From positions 89,887 through 153,886 of the forward strand of contig NZ_JAHWFK010000033.1 of assembly GCF_019710575.1 (NCBI RefSeq): a stretch of DNA of 64,000 bases, in the 5' to 3' direction. The notes under the pieces were generated by a model. The model searched no databases and was not told where the DNA came from. It saw only the letters and a program-made list of their open reading frames with translations. Shown piece after piece: positions 50,193 to 60,103 of the stretch. Source of the DNA: Paractinoplanes polyasparticus (GTDB taxonomy: Bacteria > Actinomycetota > Actinomycetes > Mycobacteriales > Micromonosporaceae). Numbering within the stretch: position 1 is the first letter of the stretch; the number at the start of each line of letters is the position of its first letter. Both the position numbers and the translations under genes were made by a program.

Positions 50193-51002
50193 CTACGCCG
50201 AGGGGCGTGCGGGCTTGCTGGTGGCGTGCGCGTCGGCGAAGGCCCATACCGTCCTGATGAGCGCGTCGGGCGTTTCGATCTGCGGCAGATGACCGGCTTC
50301 CGGAAGCATCGTGAACTGCGCGCCGGGGATCGCGGCGGCGAAGGCCCGGCCGAAGTCGGGGTCGGCGATTCGGTCGGTCTCGCCCCAGACGACCAGGGTC
50401 GGGGCGCTCGCCCCGCCCAGCCGGCCGGCCAACGTCGGGTCGGTCATCGCGCGGCCGGCATACGCCTCGAGGGCCACGCGGTTGCCGGCCATCGCCTCGC
50501 GGATCTGCGGGGGCAGCTGGGCCGGGTCGACACCGTACGTCTGCGGGTCGTGGTAGCTGAGTTCGGCGAGCCCGGCGGGAGTGAGCGAGAAGAAATCGGC
50601 GACCGGGTGACCGGGCACCTCGATACCGACCGCGTCGACGAGAACGTAACTGCTGACCCGGGGTGAGCGCAGCAGCGCCATCTCCGCGGTGATCCAGCCG
50701 CCGATCGAGTTGCCGACCACCGTGACGTCCTGCAGGTCGAGGGCGTCGAGCAGAGCGACGTACGTCGCGGCCAGCCCGGCGATCGAGTCGAGCGCGGCGG
50801 GGCGCGGGGTGGCGTTGAAGCCGGGGTGGACCGGGGTGAGCACATGCGCGTGCTCGGCCGCGGCAAACCGGTCGGCCCAGGGTGTGACGGTGAGCGGTCC
50901 CCCGCCGCCGTGCAGCAGCAGGAACGGGTGGCCCGCGCCGCGCTCGGTGACGGTGAGCTCCAGGGAGCCGATACCCGGGACGGTGAGTGAGTGGACGGTC
51001 AT
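50193..51002 (-). CDS. Alpha/beta hydrolase under MarR control
   Basis: The 269-residue protein has the alpha/beta-hydrolase set: oxyanion region LLHGGGGPLT, nucleophile Ser in VVGNSIGGW, acid Asp in WGETDRIADPDF and base His in EAGHLPQIE. No signal peptide is present. The substrate is unknown; this group includes ester, lactone and epoxide hydrolases. GGAG lies 7-8 nt before the ATG. The gene diverges from a marR gene, and a perfect 15-bp-arm inverted repeat lies between them, so the hydrolase is probably induced by a small molecule that releases MarR. Confidence 0.85.
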   Translation of the reverse strand: MTVHSLTVPGIGSLELTVTERGAGHPFLLLHGGGGPLTVTPWADRFAAAEHAHVLTPVHPGFNATPRPAALDSIAGLAATYVALLDALDLQDVTVVGNSIGGWITAEMALLRSPRVSSYVLVDAVGIEVPGHPVADFFSLTPAGLAELSYHDPQTYGVDPAQLPPQIREAMAGNRVALEAYAGRAMTDPTLAGRLGGASAPTLVVWGETDRIADPDFGRAFAAAIPGAQFTMLPEAGHLPQIETPDALIRTVWAFADAHATSKPARPSA

Positions 51003-51039
51003 GCGAGCTCCTGGACAGTGATGACGACGACGCGAGTCC

Positions 51040-51075
51040 GTATATAAGGAACCTTAGATCAGGTTCCTTATATAC
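51040..51075. promoter_or_regulatory. Perfect 36-bp inverted-repeat operator between hydrolase and marR
   Basis: Arm GTATATAAGGAACCT at 51040-51054 and its exact reverse complement at 51061-51075 flank TAGATC. The arm sequence also contains the shorter palindrome AAGGAACCTT. The repeat is AT-rich against its surroundings and covers the likely -35 region of marR and the promoter of the hydrolase gene. The MarR product is the obvious binding candidate. Confidence 0.85.
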
Positions 51076-51087
51076 GCAACCTTGCAG

Positions 51088-51093
51088 TAGCCT
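51088..51093 (+). promoter_or_regulatory. -10 box TAGCCT of a probable leaderless transcript
   Basis: TAGCCT ends 6 nt before the ATG of marR at 51100. A -35 element 17 bp upstream would fall within the inverted repeat. Confidence 0.45.
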
Positions 51094-51099
51094 CCGGGG

Positions 51100-51513
51100 A
51101 TGAGCGCTTCCTTGCAACAGGTCGGCCTGGCCGTCAAGCGGCTCCAGTGGCGGCACCACCGCGAGGCCAATCGCCGCCTGGCCCCGCTGGGCCTCTCGCT
51201 GGTGCAGTGGGACACCCTGCGCCACCTGCACGCCAACCCCGGCGCCTCGCTGCATCGGCTGGCCGAGCTCACCTTTCAGACCGACCAGTCGATGGGCGAG
51301 CTCGCCAAGCGGATGGTCGACCGCGGGCTCCTCGAGCGGGTCGAGGGTTCGGGCCGCAAGGTTCAGCACCAGCTCACCGCGACCGGCGACGAACTCCGGC
51401 GAGCCGGCGGCGAAGCGGTCGACGGCGTCCTCACCGAGTCCCTCGGGCAGCTCAGCGCCGACGAGCGGGAAACCCTCCACCGGCTGCTGCTCAAAGCGGC
51501 CGAGCCGGGGTGA
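51100..51513 (+). CDS. MarR-family transcriptional regulator
   Basis: The 137-residue protein has the MarR winged helix: dimerisation helix 1, LSLVQWDTLRHLHANPGASLHRLAELTFQTDQSMGELAKRM as helix-turn-helix, and the wing GLLERVEGSGRKVQHQLTATG. The C-terminal helices complete the dimer interface. It probably represses itself and the divergent hydrolase by binding the 36-bp repeat, and would release on binding a ligand. Cysteines are absent, so thiol-based sensing is unlikely. Confidence 0.9.
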   Translation: MSASLQQVGLAVKRLQWRHHREANRRLAPLGLSLVQWDTLRHLHANPGASLHRLAELTFQTDQSMGELAKRMVDRGLLERVEGSGRKVQHQLTATGDELRRAGGEAVDGVLTESLGQLSADERETLHRLLLKAAEPG

Positions 51514-51604
51514 GCGCGCCCGTAGCCGACAGCCGCTGATCTGGCGAGGTCCGATGATCCGGTCGTAGGCTGCGATCAGCGGCATCACGGGAGGGCGGCC
51601 CGGC

Positions 51605-53161
51605 ATGACGACGAACGGCAGATCCGCGCGACTTCTGCGCGGGTACGGGTGGTGGATCATCCTGGTGACCGTTCTGATCACCGCCGGGGGCTATGCGCTG
51701 AGCCGCGTCGAGCCCGTCGGGCATCGATCGACGGCGACCGCCGTGGCTGGACCGAAGCAGCGGGCCGGCTTCGCGCCCGTGCCCGTCGACGCCGGCACCG
51801 AGCGCGAGATCGCCCGCTCCGGCACCGTCCTGCGTGCGGCCGCCGAAGAGCTGGGCATGGCCGAGACGGACCTGGCCGACGGCCTCGATGTGGAGCCGGC
51901 CGAGCAGGGGGCGGCGATCACCATCGCCTACACCGACGGCGACGCGGCCACCGCCCAGCGGCGGGCGCAGGCTGTCGCCGAGGAGTACGTGCGATATCGC
52001 AACACCACGACCGTGCAGTCCGGCACCGCGGCCACGCTGGTCTCGCCGGCCGGCCCGGCTGAGGAACAGCGGCGTCCGCTCTGGCTCTGGCTCGCCGCCG
52101 GCGCGGTCGCCGGGCTGCTGCTGGGCCTGACCAGCGCGTACGCGATGGCCCGCCGCCGCGACCGGCTGCGCGGGCGCGCCCACTACGAACAGCAGACCGG
52201 GCTGCCGGTGCTGGCTACGATCCCGCGGGCGCGGCGCTCGCGAGGGCCCGGCGCGCCGCTGCCGGTGATGCTGCGCTCCCCCGACTCGGCCGACGCCGAG
52301 GCCTACCGGTACCTGCGTGCGCGCCTCGAACCGCTGCTGGGGCGGCCGGCAACCGTGCTGATCGCCGGTGGCCGCGACGGCGAGGGCCGCAGCACCACGG
52401 CCGCCAACCTGGCCGTCGCGCTGGCCCAGTCCGGCCGCCGGGTCGTGCTGGTCGACGCCGACGTCCGCCGGCCCGCGCTGCATCTCATGTTCGATCTGTC
52501 CCGCGACCGCGGGCTGACCAACGTGCTGACCGGCCGGCACCAGCTCACCGAGACCCTCGCGGCCGGCGCCATCGTCAACCTGCGGGTGCTGGCCGTGGGG
52601 GCCGAGCGTGACAACAGCGCCGACCTGCTCGCCGGGGGCGGCCTCACCGGCCTGCTGCACGAGCTCAAGGAGCAGTGCGACGTCGTGGTGCTCGACTCGC
52701 CGGCCCTGCTGGAGGTGGCCGACGGCCTCGGGCCGGCCGCCTGCGCCGACCAGATCCTGGTGGTCACCGACTATCGCCGGGCCACCCGGGCCGATGCCGT
52801 CCGGGTCGCCGCCGAGCTCGAGCACGTCGCGCCGGGCCGGGTCTCGGCGGTGCTGATCGGGCTGCCCGAGCGCGACGGCGGCCTGACCCCGGGCACTCGA
52901 GCGGGCCGCGCCCACCAGCCCTCCGCCGACCGCTTCGAGGCTCTGGACGGCCCGGCCGAGCACTCGCCCCCGCCCGGTCCGCCGGACGAGCCGGCGCCCG
53001 AGAATCCGGAGGCGGCCGGGGAGCCCGAGCCGAAGGCGAAGCCGGTCAGCGCGAAGGCGGCCATCCCCCAGCCGCGCGTCTACACGTCCGCCGCCGCCAA
53101 GGCCGAGGCCGAGGCCCGGGTGCAGGCGAAGGCGGCTGCCGAGGCGAAGAGCGAGGAATGA
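51605..53161 (+). CDS. Wzz/BY-kinase-like protein with altered Walker A
   Basis: The 518-residue protein has a transmembrane helix near residues 17-32, an extracytoplasmic Wzz-like region, a second helix (about 160-180) and a cytoplasmic P-loop domain like CapB/CpsD tyrosine kinases. Walker A reads GGRDGEGRST: the usual Lys is Arg. Walker A' (VVLVDADVRRPALH) and Walker B (DVVVLDSPALL) are normal. The C-terminal 100 residues are Pro-, Ala- and Glu-rich without a tyrosine cluster. It probably takes part in exopolysaccharide assembly control, though no polysaccharide genes are adjacent. Loss of the Lys suggests weak or absent ATP turnover. Confidence 0.8.
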   Translation: MTTNGRSARLLRGYGWWIILVTVLITAGGYALSRVEPVGHRSTATAVAGPKQRAGFAPVPVDAGTEREIARSGTVLRAAAEELGMAETDLADGLDVEPAEQGAAITIAYTDGDAATAQRRAQAVAEEYVRYRNTTTVQSGTAATLVSPAGPAEEQRRPLWLWLAAGAVAGLLLGLTSAYAMARRRDRLRGRAHYEQQTGLPVLATIPRARRSRGPGAPLPVMLRSPDSADAEAYRYLRARLEPLLGRPATVLIAGGRDGEGRSTTAANLAVALAQSGRRVVLVDADVRRPALHLMFDLSRDRGLTNVLTGRHQLTETLAAGAIVNLRVLAVGAERDNSADLLAGGGLTGLLHELKEQCDVVVLDSPALLEVADGLGPAACADQILVVTDYRRATRADAVRVAAELEHVAPGRVSAVLIGLPERDGGLTPGTRAGRAHQPSADRFEALDGPAEHSPPPGPPDEPAPENPEAAGEPEPKAKPVSAKAAIPQPRVYTSAAAKAEAEARVQAKAAAEAKSEE

Positions 53162-53190
53162 CCCGGGTGGTGGCCACCGGGAGGGACAGG

Positions 53191-53209
53191 TTAGGTTAGC
53201 CATACCTTG
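53191..53209. promoter_or_regulatory. IdeR/DmdR-type iron box
   Basis: The 19 bases from 53191 agree at 14 positions with the actinobacterial iron-box consensus (TTAGGTTAG, then the mirrored half); the left half is perfect. It lies 22 bp before the GTG of the siderophore-interacting protein gene, so iron-dependent repression is expected. Confidence 0.75.
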
Positions 53210-53231
53210 CCGTAGTTCCCTGGAGGCCCCC

Positions 53232-54155
53232 GTGACTCAGACCGCTGACCCGGCCGTGGCGACGGTGCCGTGGCGGTTCTTCGCCGTCGAGGTTCGCGAG
53301 GTGCGGCGGCTCAGCCCCCACTTCGTCCGGGTGACCTTCACCGGCGACGACCTCGACCGCTTCGCCGACAACGGCTTCGACCAGCGGATCAAGCTGATCC
53401 CGCCGCTGCCCGGCTCGGGGCTGGCCCACCTGCCGACCGGCGAGGACTGGTACACGCAGTGGCGTGCCCTGCCCGCGGAGCACCGCAATCCCATCCGTAC
53501 GTACACCGTGCGCGCCGTCCGTCCCGAGCTGCGGGAGGTCGACATCGACATGGTCCTGCACGGTGTGAACGGCCCCGCCTCGCGGTTCGCCGCCGAGGCC
53601 GGTCCGGGCGCCCCGGCGTACCTGATGGGCCCGAACGCCGATTTCGACGGGGTGCACGGGGGCATCGACTTCCACCCGCCGGCTCACACGGACTGCCTCC
53701 TGCTGGGTGGTGACGAGACCGCGGTGCCGGCCATCGCCGGGATTCTGGCCGGTCTGCCCGCCGACGCGCGCGGCGAGGTGCTGCTCGAGGTGCCCTCGGC
53801 CGGGGACGCGCTGGAGCTGACCGCCCCGGCGGGCGTGCGGGTCACCTGGCTCACCCGCGACGACGCCGCCTACGGCGCCAAGCTGATTCCCGCCGTACGC
53901 GCGGCCAGCCGCCGCATCCTCGGTGACGAGCAGGTCGGTCCGCCCGTCGAGCTCGAGGACGTGGACGTCGACCACGACGTGCTCTGGGAGGTGCCCGAGG
54001 AGGTCACCGACGTGAGCCGCTTCTACGCCTGGCTGGCCGGCGAGGCGGGCATGATCAAGCTGCTGCGCCGCCACCTGGTCGCCGAGTGCGGTGTCGACCG
54101 GCGCCTGGTGGCCTTCATGGGGTACTGGCGTCTCGGGCGGGCCGAAGGCAACTAA
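53232..54155 (+). CDS. Siderophore-interacting FAD-binding reductase (SIP family)
   Basis: The 307-residue protein shows the SIP layout: RLSPHFVRVTFTGDDL, the flavin-binding RTYTVRAV, then a NAD(P)H-binding region (DCLLLGGDETAVPAIAGIL) and the C-terminal FYAWLAGEAGMIKLLRRHL, GYWRLGRAE. It reduces ferric siderophores in the cytoplasm to free iron. GGAGG precedes the GTG start. An iron box just upstream supports the role. No siderophore biosynthesis or uptake genes lie beside it, so it is an isolated member of the iron regulon. Confidence 0.92.
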   Translation: MTQTADPAVATVPWRFFAVEVREVRRLSPHFVRVTFTGDDLDRFADNGFDQRIKLIPPLPGSGLAHLPTGEDWYTQWRALPAEHRNPIRTYTVRAVRPELREVDIDMVLHGVNGPASRFAAEAGPGAPAYLMGPNADFDGVHGGIDFHPPAHTDCLLLGGDETAVPAIAGILAGLPADARGEVLLEVPSAGDALELTAPAGVRVTWLTRDDAAYGAKLIPAVRAASRRILGDEQVGPPVELEDVDVDHDVLWEVPEEVTDVSRFYAWLAGEAGMIKLLRRHLVAECGVDRRLVAFMGYWRLGRAEGN

Positions 54156-54164
54156 GACCCGTTT

Positions 54165-54184
54165 CCGCCGAATTCCTCCGGCGG
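54165..54184 (+). terminator. Weak hairpin after the SIP gene
   Basis: CCGCCG and CGGCGG form a 6-bp stem with an 8-nt loop, and TTTT follows at 54191. Position and T run suggest a weak terminator between the SIP gene and the receiver gene. Confidence 0.4.
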
Positions 54185-54287
54185 TGTGGCTTTTCGCCTA
54201 GCGTTTTTGGTGAGGCCACGCCCGCGTGCGGCCGTCAGCTGAGCCGCGCCCGAAGGGCCTGGCTCCACAGAGCCCGAGGAGGAAGAC

Positions 54288-54704
54288 ATGTGGAACACCT
54301 CGGCGCCCCAGCAGGGTCCGGTCGTCCTGCTCGTGGAGGACGACGAGGACCTGCGCGACATGACGACGCAGATGCTCGAGCTGCGAGGCTTCCAGGTGCT
54401 GGCCGCGAACGACGCGGTCAGCGCCATCACCAAGTGCAAGGTGCACGAGGGAAAGATCGACGTGCTCCTGACCGACCTCGGCCTGCCCGGCGTCTCCGGC
54501 GGCGAGCTGGCACGCTCGGCGCAGGCCGTCCGGCCGGGCATGGAGACGGTCTACATCTCCGGCATGCCGCAGGAGATCGCGATCCGCCGGGGAATCATCA
54601 AGCGCGGGGCTTCCTTCATCGCCAAGCCGTTCACGGCCGACCAGCTGGCCGGCACTCTGCGGTCGGTCCTGGCCCAGAACAACAGCAACGCTCCTGCACC
54701 CTGA
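54288..54704 (+). CDS. Stand-alone receiver-domain protein at the tad locus
   Basis: The 138-residue protein is one receiver domain with acidic pair Asp18/Asp19, phospho-acceptor Asp63 (LLTDLGLPG) and Lys in IAKPFT. There is no output domain. GAGGAAGAC lies before the ATG. It lies directly upstream of the pilus genes, and a histidine kinase follows the last pilus gene, so the two could be partners that control pilus assembly or its relation to motility. A TAGCGT sequence (54199-54204) may be its -10 box, leaving a leader of about 80 nt. Confidence 0.85.
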   Translation: MWNTSAPQQGPVVLLVEDDEDLRDMTTQMLELRGFQVLAANDAVSAITKCKVHEGKIDVLLTDLGLPGVSGGELARSAQAVRPGMETVYISGMPQEIAIRRGIIKRGASFIAKPFTADQLAGTLRSVLAQNNSNAPAP

Positions 54705-54789
54705 CCTGGCTCAATTCGGTCCGACCGGATCCGATTCGTAGGGCACAGGCCGGGAGAACCCGGCCGGCCAGATGATCCGGGGGGACCCA

Positions 54790-55007
54790 ATGCTGCCTTT
54801 TCATACGTCGCTGCCTACCTCCAGTCGCGTCTGACCAGCGCCGGGGAGCGTCTGGCCAAGAAGGGCGACGAGGGCGCGACCGCCGTCGAGTACGGCCTGC
54901 TCGTCTCGCTCGTCGCCGTCGTGATCATCGTTGGCGCCACCACCTTCGGCAAGCAGATCAGCGACCTCTTCGCTGCTGTCGCCGGCAAGATCAAGATGCC
55001 GGCGTAA
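54790..55007 (+). CDS. flp: Flp-type pilin, start disrupted in this sequence
   Basis: The frame ending at the TAA 55005-55007 encodes FSYVAAYLQSRLTSAGERLAKKGDEG followed by ATAVEYGLLVSLVAVVIIVG, an unmistakable class III prepilin with cleavage after the Gly before ATAVEY and Glu+5. No ATG, GTG or TTG lies in this frame back to 54720. An ATG at 54790 with GGGGGA upstream is one base out of frame; one more T in the run TTTT (54798-54801) would give MLPFSYVAAYL and the correct frame. Either a base is missing (sequencing or mutation), or a non-standard start or slippage is used. As pilus subunit it would be the major exported component. Confidence 0.75.
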
Positions 55008-55032
55008 GGATGAAAGGCCGGTAGTCACGGCA

Positions 55033-55476
55033 GTGCTCACCGCCGTACGCAGTCTCCTCAGCCCCGGGCCGCGCATCGCGCGCCGGCCGGTCCGGGGCGA
55101 GGAGGGCGCGGCCGCGGTGGAGGCGGCCATCGTGCTACCGCTGATTCTGCTGGTGCTGTTCGGCATCATCGACTTCGGCCGGGCCCTGCAACAGCAGGCC
55201 CTGCTCACCGCCGCCGTGCGCGAAGGCGCCCGGACAGCCGCGCTGAACGGCACCTCCGCCTCGGTGACAGCCAAGGTGCACAGTGTCGCCGGCGCCGACG
55301 CCACCGTGGCCAGCACGCTCTGCACCGGCGGATCCGCGGTGACCGCCGACGCGTCGGTGACCGCCACCCAGCCCTTCACGGCGCTCACGCCGGTGTTCGT
55401 GCTCATGCAGTACTACGGCACCACCAGCAGCCTCACCACTCTCAGAGCCACCGGGATCATGGCGTGCACCGGCTGA
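55033..55476 (+). CDS. tadE: TadE-like minor pilin
   Basis: The 147-residue protein has a TadE pseudopilin N-terminus: EEGAAAVEAAIVLPLILLVLFGIIDFGRAL, with a hydrophobic helix after a prepilin-type cleavage region, then an extracytoplasmic domain with two cysteines. GTG 55033 is the most likely start; the upstream ribosome-binding signal is weak. TadE proteins are minor components of Flp pili. The last 13 bp overlap the tadG-like gene. Confidence 0.85.
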   Translation: MLTAVRSLLSPGPRIARRPVRGEEGAAAVEAAIVLPLILLVLFGIIDFGRALQQQALLTAAVREGARTAALNGTSASVTAKVHSVAGADATVASTLCTGGSAVTADASVTATQPFTALTPVFVLMQYYGTTSSLTTLRATGIMACTG

Positions 55477-56711
55477 TCCGCAGGCACTCCCTCGCTCCGG
55501 TCCGTCGCGCTTGGCGACGGACCATGCGGCGTTCCCGCTCCGAGCACGGCGCTGTGGCGGCGTTGTTCGCCGTGATGGTGAGCACCGGCGTCGTCATCGC
55601 CATGGGCGCGCTCGTCATCGACGTCGGCCAGATCGCGCTCGAACGTCAGGAGCTGCAGACCGGGGCCGACGCCGCCTCGTGGACGATCGCGTCCCGGTGC
55701 GTCCAGAACCCCGCCGACTGCACCATGGCCAAGCAGAGCCTGGTCGCGTCGGACTACGCCAGCCGCAACACCAAGGACGGGTCGGCCGACGCGCAGATCT
55801 GCCTGTCGAACCAGACCGCCCTGTGCACGGCGTGGAAGAGCCCGGGCGCGTGCCCGCCCACCACCGTCGCCGGCGGCACCTCGGTCGAAGTGCGCACGTC
55901 CACGCGTACGGGAACCTCGACCCTGCTTCCACCGGCCTTCGCCAGTGCCATGTCCGGTTCGGTGAGCTCGGGAGTCATGGCCGGCGCCTGCGGGCGGGTG
56001 GCCTGGGGACCGCCGGGCATCACCAAGGTGCTCGCGCTGGGCATCTCGATGTGCGACTGGAAGCGCATGACGGCCAACGGGTCCACCTTCTACGGCCCGT
56101 TGAGTCCCCTGCTGAGTCAGCTCGGCCTCTACTCGGTCCTCGGCCTGCCCGCGCCGACCGCCGCCGCCGAGAGCGCCATCCCTATGGTCACGTCGGCGAA
56201 GGTCCTACTTCCGCTTCCGTCCTGCACCTCACCGATCGACCCGACCGAGCCACGCGGCTGGGTCTGGCTGGCCGACAACGACCTCTCCCCACCCGACGCC
56301 AACTGCGAGCTGACGCTCAAGGTAGGTGATCTGCCCCGCTCGTTCCTGCTCTCCGGCCTGACCCAGGGCATTACGTGCGCGAGCCGGCTGCAGGCCCAGC
56401 TGGCCAGCCGGCAGCCGGTGCTCGTGCCCATCTACGACGAGGTGCAGGGCCTGCTGTCGCTCGCGCCCGCCTATCGCATCGCCGGGTTCGCGCCGTTCGT
56501 CCTCACCGGCTGGACGAGCCTGCTCGGCGGCCTGCTGAGCGGGGTCGGCAGCCTGCTCAACGGCGGTCTGCCGGGACTGCTCCAGAGCGCGCTGTGCGGA
56601 CTGTCGCAGTGCATCCTCGGCTACTTCACCAAGACGCTCGTGCCCCTCGACAGTCCGACGTTCGGCACGGGCCCGAACTTCGGCGCCACGGTCATCGGGC
56701 GTACGGGATGA
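55464..56711 (+). CDS. tadG: TadG-like pilus-associated protein
   Basis: The 415-residue protein starts with a basic segment and EHGAVAALFAVMVSTGVVIAMGALVIDVGQIALERQELQTGADAAS, the Tad/TadG hydrophobic N-terminus typical of this group. A long extracytoplasmic region rich in Ser, Gly, Leu and paired cysteines follows. It lacks a recognisable von Willebrand A domain, unlike longer TadG proteins. It probably anchors or caps the pilus at the membrane. GTG 55464 lies inside tadE, in line with coupling. Confidence 0.8.
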   Translation: MHRLIRRHSLAPVRRAWRRTMRRSRSEHGAVAALFAVMVSTGVVIAMGALVIDVGQIALERQELQTGADAASWTIASRCVQNPADCTMAKQSLVASDYASRNTKDGSADAQICLSNQTALCTAWKSPGACPPTTVAGGTSVEVRTSTRTGTSTLLPPAFASAMSGSVSSGVMAGACGRVAWGPPGITKVLALGISMCDWKRMTANGSTFYGPLSPLLSQLGLYSVLGLPAPTAAAESAIPMVTSAKVLLPLPSCTSPIDPTEPRGWVWLADNDLSPPDANCELTLKVGDLPRSFLLSGLTQGITCASRLQAQLASRQPVLVPIYDEVQGLLSLAPAYRIAGFAPFVLTGWTSLLGGLLSGVGSLLNGGLPGLLQSALCGLSQCILGYFTKTLVPLDSPTFGTGPNFGATVIGRTG

Positions 56712-56736
56712 CGGGGCCGCGAAGGGGGCAGGGGAC

Positions 56737-57540
56737 ATGAGCCGACGGATCGTGCTGCTGGGCGTCGCCGCCGTGCTGGCGATCCTCAGCGCGGTGGCGG
56801 TGGTCGCCTACGCCGGCGGCGCCGACCGCCGAGCCGTCGAGGGCAAGAAGGGCGTCTGGGTGCTCCTGGCCACCGAGGCGATCCCGAGCGGCACGACCGG
56901 CGCCCAGATCCGCTCGCGGCGTCTGGTGCGGCAGGTGCTGATGCCGGCCGAGACCGTGCCGTCCGGGGCCCTGACCAAGCTCGACCCGGCGCTCGACGCC
57001 AAGGCGCTCAACGCCACCCTGCAACCCGACCAGATGCTGCTGACCCGGCAGTTCGACCCGGCCGCGAAGGCGGCCGCCAAGCCGGCGGCGACCTTCAAGG
57101 TGCCGCCCAGGCAGCTCGCCATCAGCGTCGAACTCGGCATCGCCCGGCAGGTGGCCGGCAACGTCAAGCGCGGCGACAAGGTGACCGTGTACGTCACCGC
57201 GCCCAAGAGCGACACCCCGGAGAATCCGCAGAAGACCTGGGTCGTGCTGCCGACGGCCACGGTCCTCAGTGTCGGCGAGAGCGTTCCGCCCAACATCGCC
57301 ACGTTGCTCTCACCGAGCGGACACCCGCACGCCTCGGGCCCGGCCGGTGCGAGCCCTGCTCCCAGCCCCACGACCACCGTCACCCTGCTGCGCTACGTGG
57401 CCACCCTGGCCGTCACCCCCGACCAGGCCGAAGCGCTGATCAACGGCTACAACCGCGGCTACCTGCACCTGGCGTTGCAGGGCGCGAAGGCGACCGTGAC
57501 CGCCACGCCGACCGTCGTCGAGAGCGGGGATGCCGGATGA
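56737..57540 (+). CDS. cpaB: CpaB/RcpC-like pilus assembly protein
   Basis: The 267-residue protein has one N-terminal transmembrane helix (RIVLLGVAAVLAILSAVAVVAY) and an SAF-like domain: VWVLLATEAIPSGTTGAQI, LPTATVLSVGES, and a CpaB-type region IARQVAGNVKRGDKVTVYV. A Pro/Ser-rich insert lies at about 190-210. It is thought to act in the periplasm or cell wall space during Flp pilus assembly. Its TGA overlaps the tadZ start by 4 bp. Confidence 0.82.
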   Translation: MSRRIVLLGVAAVLAILSAVAVVAYAGGADRRAVEGKKGVWVLLATEAIPSGTTGAQIRSRRLVRQVLMPAETVPSGALTKLDPALDAKALNATLQPDQMLLTRQFDPAAKAAAKPAATFKVPPRQLAISVELGIARQVAGNVKRGDKVTVYVTAPKSDTPENPQKTWVVLPTATVLSVGESVPPNIATLLSPSGHPHASGPAGASPAPSPTTTVTLLRYVATLAVTPDQAEALINGYNRGYLHLALQGAKATVTATPTVVESGDAG

Positions 57541-58714
57541 GTCTCTACGTCTACCTCGAGCCGGATCGCGAGATGCTGGCCGAGCGCGGGCCCGAGTTCC
57601 AGTCGGTCGGCGGCGCCATCGTGCACAGCATGGCTGAGCTCGAGGCCCACCTGCCCCGCTACCCCGAGACGCTGCTGGTCCTCGTCGGAGCGAGCGTCGA
57701 CCTCGACGAGGCGCTGATGTTCACCGCCTACCAGAGGCTGCAGCGGCCTCTCATCGGCGTGGTGCTGATCCGCCGCACGATCCTGCCGGCCGAGGTCATC
57801 CGCTGTCTGCAGGCCGGCGTCCGCGACGTCGTCGAGGAGTCCGACTGGGACAGGGTCCGGCAGGCGACCAGCCGCTCGGTCGACATCTCCAAGGCGCTCA
57901 GCACGTCGCTCCGCTCCGGCGCCGAGGGCACGCCGCTCGGCCGCATCATCACCGTGTTCGCCGGCAAGGGCGGCTGCGGCCGCAGCTTCGTCGCGATCAA
58001 CCTGGCCGTGGCGTTGTGGGCCGGCGGCGCCCGGCGGGTGCTGATCGTCGACCTCGACCTCCAGTTCGGCGACGTGGCCATCATGTTGAAGCTGCCGCCC
58101 GACCGCAGCATCGCCGGCGGCATCGCGATGGCGGGCCGCCTCGACGAGCCCGGTCTGCGGTCGATCGTCACCCCGTACCGGCCCGGGGTCGACGCGCTGC
58201 TCGCGCCGGGCAACCCGGCGCAGGGCGAGCACGTCCGCCGCGAGCTCGTGCTGGAGATCCTCGACGTGGCCCGGCCGCACTACGACTTCATCATCATCGA
58301 CACCCCGGCCATCGTCACCGATCAGGTGCTGGCCGCGCTGGACGTCTCCGACTGGTTCGTGCCGATCGTCACGCCCGACCTGCCGACGCTCAAATCGGTG
58401 CGCCTGACCGTCGAGATGTTCGACATGCTGGAGTACCCGCGCGACCGCAGCCTGCTCGTCTTCAACCGCGCCAACACCCAGGTCGGTCTGACCACGGCCG
58501 ACGTCGAGGAGGCGATCGGCATGCCGTTCGCGTCGCTCGTGCCCTCCAGCCGCGACGTGCCCCTCTCGGTCAACCAGGGCGAGCCGCTGATGGTCACCGA
58601 GCCGCTGCACCCGGTCAGCCGGGCGATCCGGCAGCTCGCCGACCGCTGCGCCGGCACGGAGACCGCGCAGGAGCCGAAACGCGGCCTGTTCGGCCGCCGG
58701 AAGAAGGTGCCGCG

Positions 58715-58718
<4 letters not shown>
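57537..58718 (+). CDS. tadZ: TadZ/CpaE-like localisation ATPase with altered Walker A
   Basis: The 393-residue protein has a receiver-like N-terminal domain (1-120) without a clear phospho-acceptor, then a MinD/ParA fold. The deviant Walker A reads GKGGCGRSFVAINLA: the signature Lys of KGG is present but the second Lys of the loop is Arg. Walker A' is VLIVDLDLQFGDVA and a later block is YDFIIIDTPAIVTD. TadZ proteins place the pilus machine at a cell pole and are often atypical ATPases. It overlaps both neighbours by 4 bp. Confidence 0.85.

Positions 58719-60099
<1,381 letters not shown>

Positions 60100-60103
<4 letters not shown>

Noticed and set aside
52981..53158. Tyrosine cluster expected at the C-terminus of a BY-kinase
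   Set aside because: The tail holds only one tyrosine (VYTS); the rest is Pro, Ala, Glu and Lys.
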